DNA of 5,223 bases from Anaerolineaceae bacterium (GTDB taxonomy: Bacteria; Planctomycetota; Phycisphaerae; FEN-1346; JAACEH01): contig JAACEH010000151.1 in assembly GCA_011682595.1 (NCBI GenBank), positions 1-5,223 of the forward strand, given 5' to 3'. The number at the start of each line of letters is the position of its first letter. The stretch's first letter is position 1. The notes beneath the pieces were generated by a model. That model did no database searches. It had not been told where the DNA came from and worked only from the letters and a program-made list of their open reading frames with translations. A program made the position numbers and the translations under genes. Of the stretch, positions 1 to 5,223 are shown piece by piece.

Positions 1-42
1 TCGGCGATTGAGGCCATCGGTCCGCCGCTGAAATGCCGATAA
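1..42 (+). CDS. possible 3' end of an upstream gene (partial)
   Basis: Frame 1 is open from the window edge to a TAA at 40-42 and encodes the tail SAIEAIGPPLKCR. Most of its codons end in G or C, as in the two large genes. The stop lies about 40 bases before the promoter candidate of the next gene, a natural place for a gene end. Thirteen codons are too few to identify a product. The other two plus frames close earlier. A competing minus-strand reading starts at 46 and runs off the window, so this call is tentative. Confidence 0.25.
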   Translation, partial: SAIEAIGPPLKCR

Positions 43-84
43 ACATCCTTAACCTCGGCTTCCGGCCGTCTCAAGCGGAACCAT

Positions 85-112
85 TTGCCTGGCGGCGGAT
101 GGTCGTTAGAAT
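85..112 (+). promoter_or_regulatory. sigma70-type promoter candidate for the 790-aa membrane protein gene
   Basis: TTGCCT at 85-90 (4 of 6 against the consensus -35) is followed after 16 bases by TAGAAT at 107-112 (5 of 6 against the -10). The start of transcription would be near 119, giving a leader of about 94 nt before the ATG at 213. This is the most A/T-rich spot in the leader. The same TAGAAT hexamer appears in the dsbD promoter candidate. No transcript data are visible, so this is a sequence match only. Confidence 0.4.
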
Positions 113-136
113 ATAGGGGTGCCAGGCCCCTGCGGC

Positions 137-176
137 CGTGCCCGCGATCATGTCGTGGAACCGCCGCGGGCCCACG
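137..176 (+). other. bulged stem-loop in the 5' leader
   Basis: CGTGCCCGCG at 137-146 can pair with CGCGGG at 165-170 and CACG at 173-176, leaving a two-base CC bulge at 171-172 and an 18-nt loop. The stem ends about 20 bases before the Shine-Dalgarno. It could influence translation or mRNA stability, but helices of this size are common by chance in GC-rich DNA. Confidence 0.25.
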
Positions 177-195
177 AGCGTCTAAGTGCGGCACC

Positions 196-200
196 GGAGG
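196..200 (+). promoter_or_regulatory. Shine-Dalgarno that fixes the start at 213
   Basis: GGAGG at 196-200 lies 12 bases before the ATG at 213. A longer in-frame reading could begin at the GTG at 186, but this Shine-Dalgarno would then lie inside the gene and no comparable site precedes 186. The nine extra residues (MRHRRNGQR) are also unlike the start of a membrane protein of this type. The ATG at 213 is therefore preferred. Confidence 0.6.
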
Positions 201-212
201 AACGGACAACGA

Positions 213-2585
213 ATGCGAGCTGACGGGTTCATCAATCTCGCCTTGGAACGGACCAAGGCTCGGGTGAAAACCAACGACCTGGTCACGGGGCTGCTGGGGC
301 TGCTGGCCACTGTGCTGGCCTACCTGCTGGCGGTGGTCGTCGTCGACCAATCGGTCCACCTCGAGCACTCGACACGGATCTGGCTGCTGATAATCCTGGG
401 TCTGGTCGTGGTTCTCGGGATGGCCGCCATCCTGCTCTGGCCGACCATCAAACGGGTCAACGACCTGTTCGCAGCGCGGCTCATCGAGCGGCAGGCCGAG
501 GACCTGTTCCGCAATTCCCTGGTGACCTTTGTTCAGGTCCGCGGCGACGACACGGTGCCGCGGGATGTCCGCGGCGCCATCGAGGCCAAGGCGGCCCGCG
601 ACCTGTCGGCCATCGACGTCGAGTTGGCCGTCAACCGCCGGCCGCTGCGCTTTGCGGTGGTGGCCCTGCTGGTGGCCGGGGCCCTGATGCTGGTCTTCGC
701 CCTGACCAGCAGCAAGAGTTTCACCGTCAGCATGAGCCGCGCCCTGGGCAGCACCGCCGTGGCCCCGACGGCTACGCGGATCGTGCAGGTTCGCACCGAC
801 CCCGAGGGGCCCAGCGTCATGGCCGGTACGAACGTCCGTGTGGTTGTGGTCACGGCGGACCGCGAGCCCGAATCGGTCGAGCTGCGCATGACCCGCGGCG
901 GAACCTATCAGGACCTGGCCTCGATGAACCCCCTGGACCGGCGGACCTGGGAATTCGTGATCGAGAATCTGCTGCAGGACCTGAAGTTCAACGTGCAGGC
1001 CGGCGACGCGCGGAGCCGGACCTACGCCATCGCGGTCCGCCCATTGCCGGCCATTACCGACGTGCAGACGGTCCTGACCTTTCCGGCTTACACGCTCCTG
1101 CAGCCGCAGACCCACGACTCCGGGCACGTCGAAGCCCTGGTCGGCACGCGCGTTGAAGTGATCGCCCGCATGAACCAGGAGCCGCGACGGCCGGAGCTGA
1201 TCTTCGGCGACGGCGGGCGCCGACAGCCGATGCGGACCAACGGAAACTCGCACCGGGCGCGGGCCGAATTCACCGTCTCCGGACCCGACAGTTATCACCT
1301 GCGATTCCTCGACAAGTCGCTGAAGTACAACAACGCCAGCGCGATCGAGTACCAGGTGACGCCGCTGGCCGACCAGGCGCCGGGAGTCGAACTCGACCGC
1401 TCGGGCAGCGAAGTTCGCGTGGCCGAGGGCGGCGGCGTGCCGCTGGTGGTCTGCGCGAGCGACGACTACGGCCTGGACCGGCTGACCGCCCGCTGGCAGA
1501 GGGTGCGTCCCGGCGGGGTCGGAAAGGTCCGCAGCATCGAGTTGCAGAGGGTGCCGGCGGACCAGGCAGTGCTGCGGATCGAGGACCGCTTCACCGTCGA
1601 GTTGTCGAAGATGGGCCTTGGCCGGGGCGACCAGGCCCTGGTCTGGGTCAGGGCGACGGACCGCCTGCCCGGCGGGGCGCAGGAAGGTCAGAGCCCGCCG
1701 CTGCGGGTGCTGGTCGTGCCGCCCGAGGAGGCCCCGACTGCCGGAGGCGGCGGCCAGTCGCAGACCGACCAGCCGCAGACCGCCGGTGGCCAGGGCCGGA
1801 CCGGTTCCAGCCGGCAGAAGACAACCGGCCTGACGCCGCAGGAGCGAAAGGGGTTGGAGAATTTTCGCCGCACACTCGATAAGCTCCGGCCGAAAAGCAG
1901 ACAACGGCCCGGGGACGGGCAGCCGGCCAGCGGCCAGCCTTCCGAGGGGACCGGCCAGCAGCCCAAGGGCAAGCCGTCCGACAAGCCGAATGGCGATGGG
2001 GGCACCAGCGGCGCCGGCGACGCCGGCGACGCCGGCGGGTCCCAGCGGCCGCCGGGTGACGGGCCTGCGGAATCGCCCGGCCAGGAGCCGTCCGGCCGCG
2101 GTCCGGACCAACAGCCGAAGCAGCGTCTGACCCGGTTCGATGAGAGCGGCCGCAGCAAGGACGAGCCGCAGACCGACGGCGATCTTCTTCGGACGGTAGG
2201 GCCGCAGATTCGCCGGGTGGCCAAGCAGTTTCGTCGCGGCACGGTCGATCCGAAGTTGCTGAAGGAACTCGGTTGGAGCGAAACGGAGCTTCGCCGTTTT
2301 GTTACAGGTTGGCAGGCCGACGACCGGTTCGAGAAGTTCGTCGACGGTCCGAAGTCAACCCGGCAGACGGTCGTCTCGCCAGCGGACGACCGCCCCATCA
2401 CCACCTCAGCCGGCCCCGGCGACACCGGCGGCACGGTCGGCAGCGGGGCCACGAGTTCGGTCGGCCAGAGCGACGAGATGATCGAGAACTTCGAGGCTCG
2501 CCAGGGCCGGACCTCGCCGCGCTACCGCCAACTTATTGAAGAGTACCTCAAGGCGGTCAGCGAGGCCGAGAGCAATTCCAACTGA
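213..2585 (+). CDS. DUF4175-like multi-domain membrane protein, function unknown
   Basis: This gene encodes 790 residues from the ATG at 213. Three hydrophobic segments are predicted at about 24-46, 55-77 and 147-166. The first two form a hairpin, and a charged, probably cytoplasmic stretch (about 78-146) separates them from the third. Residues 185-505 look like consecutive beta-sandwich segments. They include a TFPAYT motif near 289-294 and an ASDDYGL motif at 415-421, a pattern I associate with DUF4175-type proteins of Planctomycetota and alphaproteobacteria. Residues 508-650 are a disordered linker rich in Gly, Gln, Pro and Ser. Residues 655-712 form a charged helical segment with several Trp and Phe. 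The chain ends in YRQLIEEYLKAVSEAES, resembling the tails of planctomycete envelope proteins often encoded near MoxR/BatA-type operons. No catalytic motif is visible. The family call rests on motif memory, not a search, and the biochemical role is unknown. The gene is convergent with dsbD and appears to have its own promoter. Confidence 0.85.
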   Translation: MRADGFINLALERTKARVKTNDLVTGLLGLLATVLAYLLAVVVVDQSVHLEHSTRIWLLIILGLVVVLGMAAILLWPTIKRVNDLFAARLIERQAEDLFRNSLVTFVQVRGDDTVPRDVRGAIEAKAARDLSAIDVELAVNRRPLRFAVVALLVAGALMLVFALTSSKSFTVSMSRALGSTAVAPTATRIVQVRTDPEGPSVMAGTNVRVVVVTADREPESVELRMTRGGTYQDLASMNPLDRRTWEFVIENLLQDLKFNVQAGDARSRTYAIAVRPLPAITDVQTVLTFPAYTLLQPQTHDSGHVEALVGTRVEVIARMNQEPRRPELIFGDGGRRQPMRTNGNSHRARAEFTVSGPDSYHLRFLDKSLKYNNASAIEYQVTPLADQAPGVELDRSGSEVRVAEGGGVPLVVCASDDYGLDRLTARWQRVRPGGVGKVRSIELQRVPADQAVLRIEDRFTVELSKMGLGRGDQALVWVRATDRLPGGAQEGQSPPLRVLVVPPEEAPTAGGGGQSQTDQPQTAGGQGRTGSSRQKTTGLTPQERKGLENFRRTLDKLRPKSRQRPGDGQPASGQPSEGTGQQPKGKPSDKPNGDGGTSGAGDAGDAGGSQRPPGDGPAESPGQEPSGRGPDQQPKQRLTRFDESGRSKDEPQTDGDLLRTVGPQIRRVAKQFRRGTVDPKLLKELGWSETELRRFVTGWQADDRFEKFVDGPKSTRQTVVSPADDRPITTSAGPGDTGGTVGSGATSSVGQSDEMIENFEARQGRTSPRYRQLIEEYLKAVSEAESNSN
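2013..2039 (+). repeat. 9-bp tandem repeat inside the linker coding region
   Basis: GCCGGCGAC occurs at 2013-2021 and again at 2022-2030. A third copy at 2031-2039 has changed to GCCGGCGGG. The in-frame product is AGDAGDAGGS in the low-complexity linker. The length is a multiple of three, so gain or loss of a copy would keep the frame. It probably arose by slippage and is unlikely to matter for folding. Confidence 0.8.
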
Positions 2586-2608
2586 CAGCGTGTGGTTGCC
2601 CTTACAAG

Positions 2609-2627
2609 CCCCCTGCACCGCAGGGGG
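2609..2627 (+). terminator. perfect hairpin after the membrane protein gene, possible terminator
   Basis: CCCCCTGC at 2609-2616 and GCAGGGGG at 2620-2627 form an uninterrupted 8-bp stem with a 3-nt loop, 24 bases after the stop at 2583-2585. The downstream sequence is T/G-rich (ATGACGTTGTGTTGTTGG) but lacks a true run of T. Termination of the + transcript is plausible, though not by a textbook intrinsic terminator. On the minus strand nothing T-rich follows the hairpin. Confidence 0.45.
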
Positions 2628-2648
2628 ATGACGTTGTGTTGTTGGTGT

Positions 2649-2667
2649 CCCGCGGCAGTGCCGCGGG
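2649..2667. repeat. perfect 8-bp palindromic hairpin between the convergent genes
   Basis: CCCGCGGC at 2649-2656 pairs with GCCGCGGG at 2660-2667 around a 3-nt loop. It is preceded by T and followed by CTTAGT, a context partly repeated in the next palindrome 34 bases later. It may help end transcription from either side, or belong to a dispersed palindromic repeat family of this genome. One window cannot decide this. Confidence 0.5.
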
Positions 2668-2681
2668 CTTAGTGTTTCGTA

Positions 2682-2707
2682 TCCCGCGGGCAGGGCTTGC
2701 CGGGCCC
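2682..2707. repeat. imperfect palindrome directly after the dsbD stop
   Basis: This begins with the same TCCCGCGG as the preceding palindrome (2648-2655) at a 34-base offset. Its arms are imperfect: CCCG at 2683-2686 with CGGG at 2701-2704, and GGCA with TGCC inside. It ends in GGGCCC directly against the dsbD stop codon, so the dsbD mRNA would enter this structure at once after translation ends. No T run follows on the minus strand. Confidence 0.35.
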
Positions 2708-4570
2708 TTACTTTTTGATTTCCTGAAGCAGGCGGGCGAACTCATCAGCCTCAATAAGGCCACGATGAACGGTGGCCTTGCCCCGGCGGTCGAAGAAGAC
2801 CAGGACGGGGGGGCCGCCGCGGACGAACTTGCGGTAGAGGGCCGCCTTCTCGCCGTCGCCGGTCGGTGTTTTTGAGATGTCGATCTTGACGAGCCGCACG
2901 CCTGCGCTGGCCTGGCGTGCGGCATTGCTGCGGAACACGCCTCGTTCCATGGCTCGGCAGTTGACGCACCAGGAGGCGGTGAAGTAGGCCACCGCTGGTT
3001 GTCCGGCGGCCCGGGCGTCGACCAGTTGTCCTTCCTGAAACTCGGCCCAGGGGATCGACGAGCCGCGGCCGGACTGGACCCATCCCAGGGCGGGCATGGC
3101 CCGCAGGGTGAAGACGCCGACGGCGAGGGCCGTAAGGACAATCGCCGCGGCAAGGCGGGCCACGACGAACCTGCTGCTCCACGGGCGGCGCGTCCAGCCT
3201 TCGACGACGCCCAGGTAGACGGCGGCCGCCAGCGACAGGGCGGCCAGCAGGGTCCAGTAGGCGGCCTCGCAGAGGTAGGGCAGGAGAAAGTAAATGACCA
3301 GCCCCAGGACCGGGAAGGCCAGCAGCCGCCGGACCCAGAGGAGCCATCCGCCGCCGCGCGGCACGCGGTTGATCATGCCGCTGAATATGCCCAGCACGAG
3401 GTAGGGCAGGCCGAAGCCCAGGGACAGTACGAAGAACAGTCCGCCGCCGGCCGCCGCGCGACCCAGCGGGCCGACGCCCCGGGCCGCCAGGCGACTGCCC
3501 ATCTGGCCGACGAAAGTGATCAGCGCGGCGACGAAGGGGCCGACGCATGGCGCCGCGACGAGTCCGACGACGGCGCCCATGGCCAGTGCGCCCAGCAGTC
3601 CCGTCTTGCCCTGGAGTCGTCCCAGCAGCCCGGTGGGCACATGAATTTCGAAGGCCCCGAACAGGCTTGCCGCCAGGGCGATGAGGATGATGCAGATGAT
3701 GCCCACGCCCAGGGGACTTTGCAGGGCCAATCCAATCTGGCTTCCGGCCAGCGCCGCAGCGCTGCCCAGGACAGTGAAGACCACGGCCATGCCGAGCACG
3801 TAGAGCAGGGCCAGGGGCAAGGTGCGGCCCAGGCGGTGCTCGCCCTGGGAGACGAAGAAGCCCATGGTCACCGGAATGACCGGGAAGACGCAGGGGGTCA
3901 GGTTCAGGGCCAGGCCGCCGATAAACACCAGCGGCAGCAGCCAGAGCAACCCCTCGTCCAGGGCCTTGTCCAGTGCTGGTGCATCCTGCCCCGTTTCCCT
4001 GATGATGGGGGCGTCGGGCGACTGTGGCGAGGTCTCGGCTGAGTCCTCAGGGGGCGTTTCCTCGGGCGCCGAAGCGGCAGTGACCGTCACCGGCAGACGG
4101 ATCGCCAATTGCACGGGAGCGAAACAGGTCTGTTCGCTGCAGGCCTGGTACTGGAGGTTCAGCGTTACTGTCGTCGGGCCGGTCGCCATCGTGGCGGGGG
4201 CCCCGAGGCGGCCCCGGAGCGACACCTTGCCGTTGTAGACGGGGATCGGGTCCATGCCCTCGATCAGCGTGTAGGGCTTGCCTTGGGGGTAGTCGACCTT
4301 GAGGGCCAGGCCCGCCGCGGGGGGCTTTATGGTCAGCACGGTGGGGATGTATTCCCGAGGCCCGCGGTTGGCCATGATGTGGAACTCGGGCTTGATCGCA
4401 ATGGCCAGATCGAACCGGGCAGTGCCGCCGGCGGCGACTTCGACTCCACTCGGGACCTCGACCGACAGGACGTCGGTTTCGACCGTCTCGCCGCGTGCCG
4501 CGACGAAGGCCAGCAGGAGCACCGCCAGTCCCGCAGCCGGCGGCAACATGCCACGGTGCTGTCTGCTCAT
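2708..4570 (-). CDS. dsbD: thiol:disulfide interchange protein DsbD (protein-disulfide reductase)
   Basis: DsbD carries electrons from cytoplasmic thioredoxin across the inner membrane to reduce extracytoplasmic partners such as disulfide isomerases and cytochrome c maturation proteins. The 620-residue product is close to the usual full length. Residues 1-25 look like a signal peptide, with cleavage likely after A25. Residues 30-165 are the N-terminal beta-sandwich domain, with redox cysteines C144 and C149 in YQACSEQTC. A Pro/Glu/Ser-rich linker (166-198) leads to about eight membrane helices (208-491). These contain the paired cysteines of the electron relay, C227 in LTPCVFP and C342 in AAPCVGP. 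Residues 500-620 are the C-terminal thioredoxin fold, with active site WCVNC (C535, C538) and the expected cis-proline in GGPPVLVFFD (P587/P588). All six functional cysteines are present and the frame is intact. No partner gene such as dsbC or ccmG is visible here. The start is set by a well-placed Shine-Dalgarno. Confidence 0.95.
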   Translation of the reverse strand: MSRQHRGMLPPAAGLAVLLLAFVAARGETVETDVLSVEVPSGVEVAAGGTARFDLAIAIKPEFHIMANRGPREYIPTVLTIKPPAAGLALKVDYPQGKPYTLIEGMDPIPVYNGKVSLRGRLGAPATMATGPTTVTLNLQYQACSEQTCFAPVQLAIRLPVTVTAASAPEETPPEDSAETSPQSPDAPIIRETGQDAPALDKALDEGLLWLLPLVFIGGLALNLTPCVFPVIPVTMGFFVSQGEHRLGRTLPLALLYVLGMAVVFTVLGSAAALAGSQIGLALQSPLGVGIICIILIALAASLFGAFEIHVPTGLLGRLQGKTGLLGALAMGAVVGLVAAPCVGPFVAALITFVGQMGSRLAARGVGPLGRAAAGGGLFFVLSLGFGLPYLVLGIFSGMINRVPRGGGWLLWVRRLLAFPVLGLVIYFLLPYLCEAAYWTLLAALSLAAAVYLGVVEGWTRRPWSSRFVVARLAAAIVLTALAVGVFTLRAMPALGWVQSGRGSSIPWAEFQEGQLVDARAAGQPAVAYFTASWCVNCRAMERGVFRSNAARQASAGVRLVKIDISKTPTGDGEKAALYRKFVRGGPPVLVFFDRRGKATVHRGLIEADEFARLLQEIKK

Positions 4571-4579
4571 GGCTGTCTT

Positions 4580-4584
4580 CCTCC
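4580..4584 (-). promoter_or_regulatory. Shine-Dalgarno of dsbD
   Basis: Read on the minus strand, GGAGG lies nine bases before the ATG at 4568-4570, within GGAGGAAGACAGCC. This supports M1 as the start over the in-frame Met at residue 8, which would shorten the signal peptide's basic region. Confidence 0.75.
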
Positions 4585-4623
4585 ACCTTGGCCTTGCGCG
4601 AAGCGGTCTGAACTACCCAAGAA

Positions 4624-4652
4624 ATTCTACGGGACATCCGCGCTTGAGACAA
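4624..4652 (-). promoter_or_regulatory. sigma70-type promoter candidate for dsbD
   Basis: Minus strand: TTGTCT (4652-4647, 4 of 6) and TAGAAT (4629-4624, 5 of 6) are separated by 17 bases, the ideal spacing. Transcription would start near 4617, giving a leader of about 47 nt that contains the Shine-Dalgarno. The -10 is identical to that proposed for the membrane protein gene at the left end. No operator could be recognised. Confidence 0.5.
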
Positions 4653-4861
4653 CGTCATAGGACGGTCGGCTCGTCTGATTCCAGGCCGCGCCGCCGCTCT
4701 CGGCCCGCGACAACATTTCACCAGCAGCGGACCGGTTCAGGTTACCAGAATTGTCGTCAATTTCAACCGCGTGCGCCCCGGTCCGGTAGCACGTCGCGGG
4801 TGGTTCCACCGGCGGTCGGAGGCGGGTCGCGAAGTTTTTCGACAAATGGCGTCGCTGGAAT
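4653..4861. other. intergenic stretch without a recognisable feature
   Basis: This lies between the dsbD promoter candidate (minus) and the promoter of the RNA candidate (plus). Reading frames crossing it lack a Shine-Dalgarno and resemble no known protein. Small inverted repeats such as GGTGG-TT-CCACC at 4799-4810 are within chance expectation at this GC content. I see no gene, terminator or binding-site array here. Confidence 0.5.
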
Positions 4862-4889
4862 TTGACTTGCCGCAGAACTGGCTTATACT
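4862..4889 (+). promoter_or_regulatory. strong sigma70-type promoter candidate for the structured RNA
   Basis: TTGACT at 4862-4867 (5 of 6 against the -35) and TATACT at 4884-4889 (5 of 6 against the -10) are separated by 16 bases. This is the best promoter match in the window. Transcription would start around 4895-4898. No credible start codon with a ribosome binding site follows, which points to a non-coding transcript or a long leader. Confidence 0.6.
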
Positions 4890-4895
4890 TCATTG

Positions 4896-5219
4896 GCAGA
4901 GAGATCTTTGAAAGGTGAAGCAGGCCGCAGTGGCGGGTCCTGACTCGGGCGCCCGCCAGGTGTTCTCGGGGATTCCGGCCCGCAGGGCGGGAAGTCCCGA
5001 CTGCTGCAATGTGCCAAGAGCCGCAGAGCGTAAAACGGCCGATAGCGCAAGGGAGGATAAGCCCCCGGCGCTCGGTTCGGCACGATGCGGGAAAACCTGG
5101 CCGATTAAGTCAGCGAACGCTTTTTTGCCAGTTCGCCAGAGGCCGTGGGCCTCTTGTGACCACGCTGCAAGACTTGCTTCACCTGGAAATTTTCCGGACT
5201 TCGCACGAAGGCCGGTTCT
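4896..5219 (+). ncRNA. candidate structured non-coding RNA of about 300 nt, family unknown
   Basis: The 5' segment AGGTGAAGCA (4913-4922) is perfectly complementary to TGCTTCACCT (5175-5184). A G-U and a G-C pair extend the helix to 12 bp, closing the molecule end to end. Inside, GCAGT (4927-4931) pairs with ACTGC (5000-5004) and encloses two hairpins. The first is GGCGGG/CCCGCC (4932-4937 with 4952-4957). The second is a long, nearly continuous hairpin at 4966-5000 with a GCA loop. Further hairpins follow at 5039-5075 (AGCGC/GCGCT with an inner GGG-A-GG/CCCCC stem), 5113-5136 (GCGAAC/GTTCGC, with a hexa-T in the loop) and 5138-5154 (AGAGGCC/GGCCTCT). A promoter precedes it and a terminator-like hairpin follows. 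I do not recognise the signature sequences of RNase P RNA, tmRNA, SRP RNA or 6S RNA. It could instead be the leader of a gene beyond the window, or a retron-type RNA. The structure is drawn by eye, without energy calculation or covariation. Confidence 0.45.
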
Positions 5220-5223
5220 CGTT
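5194..5223 (+). terminator. terminator-like hairpin at the right edge
   Basis: CCGG (5194-5197) pairs with CCGG (5212-5215) and CTTC (5199-5202) with GAAG (5207-5210), with one A·G mismatch between the two helices and a GCAC loop. TTCTCGTT follows, five T in eight bases, up to the window end. The hairpin starts ten bases after the end-closing helix of the RNA candidate, as expected for its intrinsic terminator. The T tract is not pure and is cut by the window edge. Confidence 0.45.

Noticed and set aside
1..46. minus-strand gene starting at 46 (MFIGISAADRWP...) and leaving the window
   Set aside because: GAGG lies close before the ATG, so it is possible. The codons favour G/C at third positions less than the plus-strand reading does, and 15 codons give no family signal.
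186..212. GTG at 186 as the start of the membrane protein gene
   Set aside because: The only good Shine-Dalgarno (196-200) would lie inside the coding region. The ATG at 213 is better placed.
1688..2452. 254-residue open frame on the minus strand
   Set aside because: It is antisense to the low-complexity linker and C-terminus of the membrane protein gene. The product is Pro/Ser/Arg-rich without any recognisable fold.
2999..4042. 347-residue open frame on the + strand
   Set aside because: It lies antisense within dsbD. Its Gln/Gly/Asp/Ala-rich product is what the complement of a GC-rich membrane protein gene gives, and it has no domain or ribosome binding site.
4627..4893. 88-residue open frame on the minus strand upstream of dsbD
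   Set aside because: There is no Shine-Dalgarno before the ATG at 4893, the composition is unlike a folded protein, and the frame overlaps both the dsbD promoter candidate and the RNA promoter.
4883..5083. 66-residue open frame on the minus strand
   Set aside because: It starts at a GTG without a ribosome binding site, gives a Pro/Arg-rich product, and overlaps the structured RNA candidate and its promoter.
4896..5184. assignment of the RNA to RNase P, tmRNA, SRP or 6S RNA
   Set aside because: GGGAAGTCCCG at 4989-4999 recalls the RNase P GGAAAGTCCGGGC block, but here both sides belong to one local hairpin and the matching 3' block (ACAGAA...CGGCTTA) is absent. The tRNA-like ends of tmRNA and the GGAAGGAAGCAGC block of SRP RNA are absent. 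The length and branching do not suit 6S RNA.
1..5223. CRISPR arrays, insertion sequences, integrase sites or defence genes
   Set aside because: No regularly spaced direct repeats, transposase reading frames, target-site duplications or nuclease motifs were seen on either strand.

Overview
The window is high-GC bacterial chromosome, with strong G/C preference at third codon positions and long spurious antisense reading frames. Both large genes fit a Planctomycetota-like genome. This is inference from gene architecture: a DUF4175-like membrane protein with a Gly/Gln/Pro-rich linker and a helical C-terminal tail, next to a full-length DsbD. There is no rRNA, tRNA or other marker to prove it.

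Layout, left to right. Positions 1-42 may hold the last codons of an upstream gene. Positions 43-212 are a leader with a plausible sigma70-type promoter, a bulged stem-loop and a Shine-Dalgarno. Positions 213-2585 (+) encode a 790-residue membrane-anchored protein with three predicted membrane helices, beta-sandwich-like extracytoplasmic repeats, a long disordered linker and a conserved-looking C-terminal helical segment. Positions 2586-2707 separate two convergent genes and carry three palindromes in a row. Positions 2708-4570 (-) encode DsbD, the transmembrane thiol:disulfide reductase, with all three domains and all six expected redox cysteines. It has its own Shine-Dalgarno and a promoter candidate at 4624-4652.

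Positions 4653-5223 hold no convincing protein gene. The first 200 bases show nothing I can name. From 4862 onward the signals fit together as a free-standing structured RNA gene on the + strand. There is a good promoter (TTGACT / TATACT), and an RNA of roughly 300 nt follows. Its 5' and 3' ends can pair in a 12-bp helix that encloses several good hairpins. A terminator-like hairpin with a T-rich tail lies at the right edge. I could not match it to RNase P RNA, tmRNA, SRP RNA, 6S RNA or a riboswitch class I know, so it is the most interesting item here.

How the genes relate: the 790-residue protein and DsbD are convergent and so not one operon, and no shared pathway can be read from the sequence. 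DsbD would pass electrons from cytoplasmic thioredoxin to extracytoplasmic thiol proteins. The first protein is an envelope protein of unknown function. The RNA candidate diverges from dsbD and has its own promoter.
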